Assembly: GCF_026151205.1 (NCBI RefSeq)
Contig: NC_087083.1
Location: 5,310,460-5,374,459 of the forward strand
Direction of reading: 5' to 3'
Source of the DNA: Bolinopsis microptera
Taxonomy: Eukaryota; Ctenophora; Tentaculata; Lobata; Bolinopsidae
Length of the DNA: 64,000 nucleotides
The stretch's first letter is position 1. Every line of letters starts with the position of its first letter. This document shows positions 56,781-64,000 of this stretch, in pieces. The notes beneath the pieces are model-generated. The model did no database searches and was not told the origin of the DNA. It worked only from the letters and a program-made list of their open reading frames with translations. Both the position numbers and the translations under genes were made by a program.

Positions 56781-58382
56781 CACGTAAAAGGTATCGCAAC
56801 ATTAAACAGTAGCGCCGATAAAACTAAGAAATTCGTGAGTAATAGGACATATTTTGCTTGAGCGCTCGATTTTCATAGTATGGCGTAAATCGGCAAAAAT
56901 ATGCGCGGCGCATAAATTTTTTTAAATTCACTAAAAAGTTTTTTTAAAATCATAAAAACATCAAGTACATTAAAATTTAAGCTTTTTTATTATAATTTGT
57001 GACAAATTTAACTGTCAATAAAATTATATTTAAGTGCCAAAAATAAAATGCGCGCAAAAATGGATAAAAACGATTTTTGAATTTTTGGCTTAGGAAATTC
57101 TGAAATAACAGGTTAATTTTAATATAAACTTGTGCAGCTTATTTCTTTGCAGCTAGAGCTAGACTAAGAGACTTTACACAAATTTTTTGATATTCCAACA
57201 AATTTAATTTGCTTTAAAAAAATTAAAAAATACAATTTGTTTACTTATTTTTGGACCAAAGTGAAAATTGATTTTTAGCAATTTTAAGGTGACCAGGGAA
57301 TTTTAGTTTAATTATCTCGGAACCAGTTTTAATAAATTCTACGGTCAAAAATACGTTCAGGGGTGTACAACTTTTAAAATATTTCAAACTATGGCGAACA
57401 CCGCGAGTCGGCGAGTGCATAACTAACTGATTAAACTAATAACTAACTAAACGTAACAGTATAATTAGTTGTAACATCATAATGCATAAGGTTTCGATCA
57501 ATGATTAAGTTTATAATTAAAATTGTTCTACTACTACCGTTTAATGTTTAGGCGTTTATAGTACAATTTGATAATTTTGCAAAACGGCTCGCGGATTTTG
57601 AATTTCAGCTCCTTATATAGAGCTCCGAGAGTTTTGAGTTCAGAACAGATGTAGAAGATAAAACAGCTAAAAAGAAAGCACAAGCAAAGTGGAGGAGCTT
57701 ATTTCGATAAATTTATGTTGATGGAAAAAGTACGAAAGTTTAAACGTAGATTTTGGGGGTGAAGATCGAGTTTTAGGATGATGATTAATCACTCTACACT
57801 CGACTGTCACGTAACTTTTTTAACCCGTTCTCTAGCTGGTTCTGAACGACTTTTCGAAACCGTAACCCTCTAATCTGATCCCAACCCTAACCCTAACCCA
57901 ATCCTTAACAAAAACATATGCTGAAACCCTAACCCTAACGAGAAATTAGACTAACTTCCTTATACGGACATATCACGTGATCGAGACAGTTTTTCGCCAA
58001 TATCTCGTCAGGGGAGCATTTTAACCCTATGTCATGGGGGGTGATTCGGAATCAGCGTCCGAAAATACATCGCATGAAGTTGGTTACAACCGTCGGGGGC
58101 TCTTTTTGAACAATCTCGAAGATCGACTGTAGAGTGATTTAGCACGCTCGCGAGTTTTAACGACTATATTTACGGATCTCCTAACGATAGAACCTGCACT
58201 CCTGCCTGTCCAACCAACTTCATTCTCAAGGAAGACCAACACCCAGGATGAGGCCCGTCTTGATGTATCAGCTAACATTTTAAAATGTTTTAATACTTTC
58301 AACACTACTATATAACAAATAATTTGAGGACCCGAAACCGCTGAGCAGTCTCTATCTTGAACTTGCTCAACCCCATCTCACT
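56781..58382. other. AT-rich region upstream of copy C; contains a dispersed repeat and telomere-like words
   Basis: 57985-58135 is an inverted copy of the repeat at 14618-14760. CCCTAACCCTAACCC lies at 57885-57899 and again, shorter, near 57925. The last part may be the 5' UTR of copy C, but its 5' end could not be placed. No gene seen. Confidence 0.5.
57985..58135 (-). repeat. Dispersed repeat (inverted relative to 14618-14760)
   Basis: Shares GATTCCGAATCACCCC, a CATG(A/T)CATAGGGTTAAAA-type block and AAAATGCTCCCCTG on the minus strand. Confidence 0.7.
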
Positions 58383-58388
58383 TTGAGA

Positions 58389-60362
58389 ATGGTGGAATCC
58401 GGTCAAACCGATCAACAGCCAGTGGGGCTGGGTACCTCAAATTATGTCTTTCAGGAAGATAACAAAGGAAATGACAATGAAAGGCATGATTTGGGGTCCC
58501 AGATTAAAGACAATCAGACATCAGCCCCTGCTGCACCTGAATCCTCAGAAGCTGTTGCAGAGAACAGAACCCCTGAGGACTGTGAAGCAGACGTAAGCAG
58601 TTTTGTTTCATTTTGTACCAATGCTTCAACACCTTTTGATACAATTCTTTTGGCCCATTCAAAAAACTTACGATCTGAAGTAGACAATATCAAACTGAAC
58701 TTTTGTAGTACTTTGAAAGTAGAAGTAGACCAATTTGCAACGTTGACCCCTACAATCATCAAAAACTGTTCAACACTTAACAAATATACCCTGGCAGACG
58801 GCCTTCTGTCCCTACTTTCTCTGTCAGAGAAAGTATGTGCAGTAATAGGGGGTAAAAGGTTGTCTATCGGTGACAACCCCATCGATGAAGCAGCAGTTGC
58901 TTCTTCCGTAGCTGCTGACTCCATTTCTGGAAATGCTACCCTCCATGAATCCCTTCAGGCTATTCAAAATAGCATTCTTAAGAGAGATAAGGTGCACAAT
59001 GGCACTCTCAAATCAATCAGTGGCCAGCTTAACACCCTGACTCTCTCCATTGATCAGTACATGAAACCATCAGATATGTCAACTCCAGATGTACCACGTA
59101 ACACTGCATTTCCTTCTTTCCCAATAGGCCTTCCTAATATCAATATCGAAAAACCAGATCCTAAGATTGACTTACATACAGTGCAAAATCCTATAGACAC
59201 CTCCATTGGTCACATTGAGTCATTCACACCAGATTTTGTTGCCCAAGAACTTTCGGATAAACTCACTGAATACCTTGACACATTCAGTGAACAGTTTGAT
59301 GCAAACTCAGAAAGAGGACATGGTGTCATAAGCTTTGGGGATGCATACAACTATCCAGGAGCCAAAGCTGCAAAACCTATATCCAAAAACATCCCTGAAC
59401 CCCTAACTGAACTTGTTTCGCTCATCCAGGCCAAATTCCCTGAAAGTGTCATTAATCAGTGTTTAGTGAATCGCTACCTTGACGAGAAATCAGAGCTGCC
59501 GAAGCATTCGGACAACGAAGCCTCACTAATGTTTGATAGTAACATCTTCACTATATCACTAGGCAGTACCTGTGATGTTCTATTCAGTAAAATCGAAGGA
59601 TCTGAAACCAAAACTGTATCAGCTACTGGAAAAAGTCTATATGTTATGAGTAAGCAATCTCAGTCTGTTTGGCAACATCAAATAGATCAATCTCCAACCA
59701 CACGTGAGAAAAGATATAGTGTTACATTTCGTTATGTTACATCTAACAACGAAAATGCAACAATAATAATAGGAGACTCCAACACCAGATTCTTGAAATT
59801 CGGTAGTGGGAAAGGACGTTTCGGTCATAGAATGCCAGGGAAAAGGGTAGAATGTTTTACTATTGATATGATTAACCCAAGTTTGTGTGAAGGTTACAGA
59901 AATATTTTTATTCATTGTGGAGTAAATGATATTAAGAAACGGAGCTCAAATATCGAGCAGTGTGCCAGTGATCTCAAGGTAAAACTTGATGATATATGTC
60001 GTAAATGTCCATACTCCAAGGTTACCGTTTCGCCAGTACTACCCACTAAGTTTGGCTGGTTGAACGAGAAAGCATTATATTTTAACAAACTTATATTTCA
60101 ATATGTTGACATGAACCCAAGGGTGGGAACTCTAGATTTTAATGAATTTGTTGGTGAAGATGGTAAACTAGCTGACCAGTTCGGTCGTTTCAAGGATAAA
60201 AGTGATGCCATCCATCTTGGGTCTACTGGTATCTTTAAGTTGTCTAGGCTAATAGTGGATAAAATACAGCGCAATCCAATAGATGGGCGCCAATTTAGTG
60301 ATATTGCTAGGAGTAAAGTTGGGATGTTCAATTCACGTGTTCAAAGAGCTCCGAAACCATGA
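58389..60362 (+). CDS. Retrotransposon ORF1: AlkB-like dioxygenase domain plus SGNH esterase domain
   Basis: The frame is open from 58383, but 58389 is the first ATG, giving 657 residues. The N-terminal third is acidic and Ser/Thr-rich, with a helical, coiled-coil-like stretch at about 180-225. Residues ~305-455 look like an AlkB-type 2-oxoglutarate/Fe(II) dioxygenase: VNRYLDEKSELPKHSDNEA gives the HxD iron ligands (H373, D375), then FTISLG, a distal His in WQHQ (H430) and RYSVTFR (R442, R448), matching the RxNxTxR of AlkB. Residues ~457-630 are an SGNH hydrolase: GDSNTRFL (S464), the G(V)ND block HCGVNDIKK (N513) and DAIHLG (D606, H609). SGNH esterase ORF1s are known in CR1-like elements; the AlkB domain is my inference from the residue pattern. 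It probably acts on the element's RNA or RNP. The stop overlaps the ORF2 start. Confidence 0.82.
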   Translation: MVESGQTDQQPVGLGTSNYVFQEDNKGNDNERHDLGSQIKDNQTSAPAAPESSEAVAENRTPEDCEADVSSFVSFCTNASTPFDTILLAHSKNLRSEVDNIKLNFCSTLKVEVDQFATLTPTIIKNCSTLNKYTLADGLLSLLSLSEKVCAVIGGKRLSIGDNPIDEAAVASSVAADSISGNATLHESLQAIQNSILKRDKVHNGTLKSISGQLNTLTLSIDQYMKPSDMSTPDVPRNTAFPSFPIGLPNINIEKPDPKIDLHTVQNPIDTSIGHIESFTPDFVAQELSDKLTEYLDTFSEQFDANSERGHGVISFGDAYNYPGAKAAKPISKNIPEPLTELVSLIQAKFPESVINQCLVNRYLDEKSELPKHSDNEASLMFDSNIFTISLGSTCDVLFSKIEGSETKTVSATGKSLYVMSKQSQSVWQHQIDQSPTTREKRYSVTFRYVTSNNENATIIIGDSNTRFLKFGSGKGRFGHRMPGKRVECFTIDMINPSLCEGYRNIFIHCGVNDIKKRSSNIEQCASDLKVKLDDICRKCPYSKVTVSPVLPTKFGWLNEKALYFNKLIFQYVDMNPRVGTLDFNEFVGEDGKLADQFGRFKDKSDAIHLGSTGIFKLSRLIVDKIQRNPIDGRQFSDIARSKVGMFNSRVQRAPKP

Positions 60363-63300
60363 ATAGAACAAATATATGTGAGAACTGTATCTGCTGCAGC
60401 AAACCTATTCGTGCTGGACACCCATTTATAAATTGTAATAAGTGTGATTGCATCATTCACAAGAGATGTAAAACACAGGAAAACATTGCCACTTTTAGAG
60501 AAAAAACTTACTGCTCAAATTGTATTCAAAATCATGATATAATTCGTTATAATCCATTCTATCAAGCACCTCACTTTTCAAACAACGAACTACTTGACAA
60601 TGAACCTCACGACTATATAGACTCAATAGGTACAATCTCAAAAACTCTTGAGAACTGTCAATCATATTCTACTAAAAACTTCAACAACCTCATAAAGCAG
60701 ATTCCTCAAACAACATCAAAGCGCATATTCTCACACTACTTTCGAAATATTGATGGAAATGGTACTAACTTTGACAAATTGGCCTTAGAATTAGCCTGCA
60801 TAGACCACAAATTTTCTGTGATAGGTTTAGCAGAAACAAACATTGATCCCTGTAATAGTCAGCTGTACCAAATTAAAGACTATACTTCATGTTACCAAAA
60901 ACGCTTCGTTTCTAATAAGACACAACAGGTAAAAAGTAAAGGAAGTGGAGTTTCTCTCTACATGTACATTCACAACTCCTTTAACTTTAGTGTGATTGAA
61001 AAGTTATCTGTTTGTACAGAGCAATTTGAGTCCCTATTCGTAACAATAAGTAATGCTCCAGAACCAGTAACAGTTGGAGTTGTATACCGCTCACCAAGCA
61101 ATCCACTTGCTAACTTCAATGCACAGTATAAAGAAGTTCTTACTGCACTGAAAGGACATAAAGCATACATATTAGGGGACTTCAATGTTAACTTAACCAA
61201 TTTATCAGGCCCAGATGAAGATATATTCGAAGAAGTTATTTATAGTCACGGGTTCACGCCCACAATATCCATTCCCACACACCAAATGCCCCACTGCTCA
61301 AAAACGTGCATTGATAACATACACACTAATGACATTCACTCATCAACTATATCTGGAGTAATTCAGGATAGTGCTTCACATCACCAGCCCATTTTCTGCC
61401 TTCAAGTAATGAATTCTGATACTAGTTCGGAACAGAATAAATCACCTGAAAAAACAACCATTTATTATAACTATAGTAATGCAAACCTTGATAAGCTCTG
61501 TGAAGAAATTGAAAACGACATAGATACATTTTACCACAGATGTGACTCTTTTGAATCCTTCATGGATCTGTTTCAAGAAAAGATAGATATATCTTGCAAA
61601 TTGGCTTCACCAAAAACCACCAAACGAAATAATATAACAAATCCATGGATCACAAACGGCCTTATCAACTCTGTGGAGAAAAAAGCCAGACTTTATTTTG
61701 AATGGAAAAAAACAAAAACATTGTTAATTCCAGATGGGGATCTGGAAAGACATAATGTTTACAAGGACTACTCAAAATATCTTAAAATTGCCATAAAAAC
61801 TGCCAAAACCAGGTATTATGCTGAAAAGTTTGAGAAAAATAGCCATAACTCCAAAAAAACCTGGCAAATAATTAACGAGCTTCGTGGCAAAAAGAAGAAT
61901 CAGCTAAAAGATGACTTCATTATAGATGGAACTAGAGTAATTTGTAGGCGGACAATTGCAAACAAATTCAATAGTTACTTTACATCTTTAGCTAGTAATT
62001 TAAATGAGAAGGTTTTGTCCGAGAACCAACTGTCTATCCAACCAATGCAATCATTTGTTGAGTTTATGTCGAAATCAGTCAACAGTTCAATACATCTAGA
62101 AGAAACTCATCCTGAGGAGATTCTTGAAATAATTCAAGAATTCGTTAACGGAAAAGCCAGTGATATACCAATAGCAGTTATCAAGAAACCGGCTCATCTC
62201 TTATCCAACATATTAGCAAATTTGTATAATACATGTATTCAAAAAGGCACGTTCCCATCCATATTCAAAATAGGCAAAGTAACTCCTATCCATAAAAAAG
62301 ATAATAAAGAAAATATTGAAAATTATAGACCTGTGTCAATATTGCCAATCTTTGGTAAAATATTTGAAAAAATAATATACAAACGGCTTTATACCTTTTT
62401 CACTGCTAATGACATTCTCAGTAATGAACAATTTGGTTTTCGAAAAGGCCACTCAACCTCACATGCACTCCACAAATCAGTTCATTCAATCACAACATCA
62501 ACATCCAGTGGTAATCATGTTCTAGGAATCTTTATTGACCTAAGCAAAGCTTTTGATACTCTTGACCATGGCATTCTCCTGAGGAAACTGGAAAATTATG
62601 GGGTTAGAGGTCTAGCTCTAGGACTTCTAAAAAGCTATTTATCCGATAGATCACAGTATGTTTCATTTCTCAACACTACATCAGAGACTATGAATGTAAA
62701 ATATGGAGTTCCCCAAGGTTCCATACTAGGCCCTCTACTTTTCTTATTATATATGAACGACATAATAAACTGTTACAAAGGCGATGAATGCAAATTTGTG
62801 CTCTATGCTGATGACACAAATATATTTATCACTGGACCGTCCAAAGAAGCAACATACTTGAAGGCCAATAAAGTTCTTGATTTCGTATGCAAATTCATGA
62901 GAATTAATCTCTTACATATAAATATGTCTAAATGCTGCTACATACATTTTCTACCTGCATACGAATCTGATGAAACCTGCGCCAGGGTTAGGCCGTATGC
63001 CAATGAACATGACAAATCACAAGGAATATTTATAAATGGACACAAAATTGTCAAGGTTAGCAACACCAAATTTCTTGGTGTAGTAATTGATGAAAAACTT
63101 AGCTGGGGCCCACATATAGAATATCTAAGAAAAAAAATTAGATCCACTACAGGAGCACTTAACAGGATTAAACATTCAGTTCCAGGGGAACACTACCAAA
63201 AAATATACTCTGCATTATTGGAATCACATCTTGCTTACGGAATAAGTGTTTGGGGCTCAGCTCTCAAAGACCAACCAAACGATAAGCTGTTCATAACTCA

Positions 63301-63868
63301 GAAACGTTGTATAAGAATCCTTTTTGGAGACCTAAATGCATACCTCGACAAACATGCCACTTGTGCACGAGCCAGACCTTATACAAAACAGAGGTTAGGA
63401 GCTGCTTTTTTCGAAAAAGAGCACACCAAGCCCATTTTTAATCGACTAAAATTGCTTACCGTTCAAAACTTGTACAAATACCACTGTATATCTGAGATAT
63501 TTCGAATTATGAAATTTCGCACTCCATACTCGTTGTATTGTACTATAGACTCATCAAAACGTGATACAAGCAATGTCATAATTCTCCCAAGAAAAACCAA
63601 CACTTTTCTTTATATAGCCTCCAAATTGTGGAATAGCATACATAAACGGATTCTAAATGAGAATGGGGAAATCCTCACTACTTCTGTAGCTTTGGTTAAA
63701 TTACGCTGTAAAAGTATCATCCTGGGATCTCAATCCATCAACAATAATAACACCTGGACTTACCACAACTTTCACATCGCCCCTCACTCAATCACAGACC
63801 AAACCATTTCATCACTCACTCACCAAATTGCCGACCCAATATCTATTGAAGTGGCGAAAATTTTCTAG
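60359..63868 (+). CDS. Retrotransposon ORF2: PHD finger, APE endonuclease, reverse transcriptase
   Basis: 1169 residues, all domains complete. A Cys/His-rich PHD-like finger spans 7-55 (CENC, CNKC, HKRC, CSNC). The APE endonuclease runs from ~125 with FRNIDGN, LAETNID (E159), KGSGVSLYM, GDFNVNL (D274, N276) and SASHHQP (H341, H342). The RT follows: IGKVTPIHKKD (638-648), NYRPVSILPIFGK, FGFRKGHSTSHAL, FIDLSKAFDTLDH (725-737), YGVPQGSILGPLLF (782-795) and YADDTNIF (816-823). The C-terminal part has ETCARVRPYANEH and ATCARARPYTKQR, then SKLWNS. ORF2 begins at the ATG inside ATGA of the ORF1 stop, a layout used for termination-reinitiation in several LINE clades. It should nick target DNA and prime reverse transcription on the element's own RNA. 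Confidence 0.95.
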   Translation: MNRTNICENCICCSKPIRAGHPFINCNKCDCIIHKRCKTQENIATFREKTYCSNCIQNHDIIRYNPFYQAPHFSNNELLDNEPHDYIDSIGTISKTLENCQSYSTKNFNNLIKQIPQTTSKRIFSHYFRNIDGNGTNFDKLALELACIDHKFSVIGLAETNIDPCNSQLYQIKDYTSCYQKRFVSNKTQQVKSKGSGVSLYMYIHNSFNFSVIEKLSVCTEQFESLFVTISNAPEPVTVGVVYRSPSNPLANFNAQYKEVLTALKGHKAYILGDFNVNLTNLSGPDEDIFEEVIYSHGFTPTISIPTHQMPHCSKTCIDNIHTNDIHSSTISGVIQDSASHHQPIFCLQVMNSDTSSEQNKSPEKTTIYYNYSNANLDKLCEEIENDIDTFYHRCDSFESFMDLFQEKIDISCKLASPKTTKRNNITNPWITNGLINSVEKKARLYFEWKKTKTLLIPDGDLERHNVYKDYSKYLKIAIKTAKTRYYAEKFEKNSHNSKKTWQIINELRGKKKNQLKDDFIIDGTRVICRRTIANKFNSYFTSLASNLNEKVLSENQLSIQPMQSFVEFMSKSVNSSIHLEETHPEEILEIIQEFVNGKASDIPIAVIKKPAHLLSNILANLYNTCIQKGTFPSIFKIGKVTPIHKKDNKENIENYRPVSILPIFGKIFEKIIYKRLYTFFTANDILSNEQFGFRKGHSTSHALHKSVHSITTSTSSGNHVLGIFIDLSKAFDTLDHGILLRKLENYGVRGLALGLLKSYLSDRSQYVSFLNTTSETMNVKYGVPQGSILGPLLFLLYMNDIINCYKGDECKFVLYADDTNIFITGPSKEATYLKANKVLDFVCKFMRINLLHINMSKCCYIHFLPAYESDETCARVRPYANEHDKSQGIFINGHKIVKVSNTKFLGVVIDEKLSWGPHIEYLRKKIRSTTGALNRIKHSVPGEHYQKIYSALLESHLAYGISVWGSALKDQPNDKLFITQKRCIRILFGDLNAYLDKHATCARARPYTKQRLGAAFFEKEHTKPIFNRLKLLTVQNLYKYHCISEIFRIMKFRTPYSLYCTIDSSKRDTSNVIILPRKTNTFLYIASKLWNSIHKRILNENGEILTTSVALVKLRCKSIILGSQSINNNNTWTYHNFHIAPHSITDQTISSLTHQIADPISIEVAKIF

Positions 63869-64000
63869 ACAAATGATATTTCGATATTATTGCTGCAGCA
63901 GATACAAATACCAACATTATTATATTCCCAAACGTTTGAACCTTTAAATTAACTAGGAAAGTCAATCCTCAACTTGACTTTTACTGTTTTAAACAGATAT
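63869..64000 (+). other. 3' UTR of copy C (continues past window)
   Basis: AT-rich non-coding sequence after the ORF2 stop. The tail repeats expected for this family are not reached. Confidence 0.6.

Larger units (their letters stand above)
58389..64000 (+). mobile_element. CR1/L2-like retrotransposon copy C with both ORFs intact (3' end beyond window)
   Basis: ORF1 (58389-60362) and ORF2 (60359-63868) overlap by ATGA. The 3' UTR (63869-64000) runs off the window. Intact coding makes this the best candidate for a recently active element here. The 5' limit is unknown. Confidence 0.9.

Noticed and set aside
57880-57940. Telomere or telomere-addition site (CCCTAA words)
   Set aside because: Only two to three units in two places; too short to be more than chance interstitial sequence.

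Overview
This window is nuclear DNA from an animal, most likely an invertebrate. Three conserved eukaryotic genes are split by GT-AG introns (ACAD8, DDX49, TXNL4A, all on the minus strand). The rest is dominated by transposable elements of metazoan type: Penelope-like, CR1/L2-like and RTE-like retrotransposons, plus MULE-, EnSpm- and MITE/foldback-type DNA elements. I cannot assign a phylum from sequence alone. There are no prokaryotic operons, rRNA, tRNA or CRISPR arrays that I can see.

Layout. 0-1 kb: the C-terminal end of an EnSpm/CACTA-like transposase-associated protein. 1.1-7.1 kb: a satellite of about 330 bp in two head-to-head arrays. 7.2-14.8 kb: palindromic MITEs around an intact Penelope-like element (1024 codons, RT plus GIY-YIG). 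15.6-20.0 kb: nine in-frame exons of ACAD8, with a TA-flanked MITE and hairpins in its introns. 20.9-29.3 kb: an 8.4 kb unit with inverted arms of about 640 bp and a 4.2 kb C-rich low-complexity core. 30.1-31.6 kb: a decayed gene of an unnamed repeat-protein family. 32.0-36.7 kb: a foldback element with arms of about 1.4 kb, its left arm split by a FLYWCH-MULE with an 8 bp target duplication. 37.0-38.6 kb: five 5' exons of DDX49. 39.4-40.4 kb: a complete four-exon TXNL4A/DIM1. 43.0-45.7 kb: a CR1-like element with an in-frame internal deletion. 47.4-54.6 kb: an RTE-like element interrupted by a second CR1-like element. 54.7-56.5 kb: a TGTCCG-repeat inverted-repeat element with a GGA microsatellite. 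58.4-64.0 kb: a CR1-like element with both ORFs intact.

Most notable is the last element. Its ORF1 appears to join an AlkB-type 2-oxoglutarate/Fe(II) dioxygenase domain to an SGNH esterase domain. ORF1 overlaps ORF2 (PHD finger, APE endonuclease, RT) through ATGA, so the two are probably translated by coupled reinitiation. A nucleic-acid demethylase-like domain inside a retrotransposon ORF1 is the best candidate here for an under-described system.

Limits: homology calls rest on recognised motifs and remembered family features, not on searches. Exon borders were read by eye from frame continuity and GT/AG, and they agree in phase throughout.
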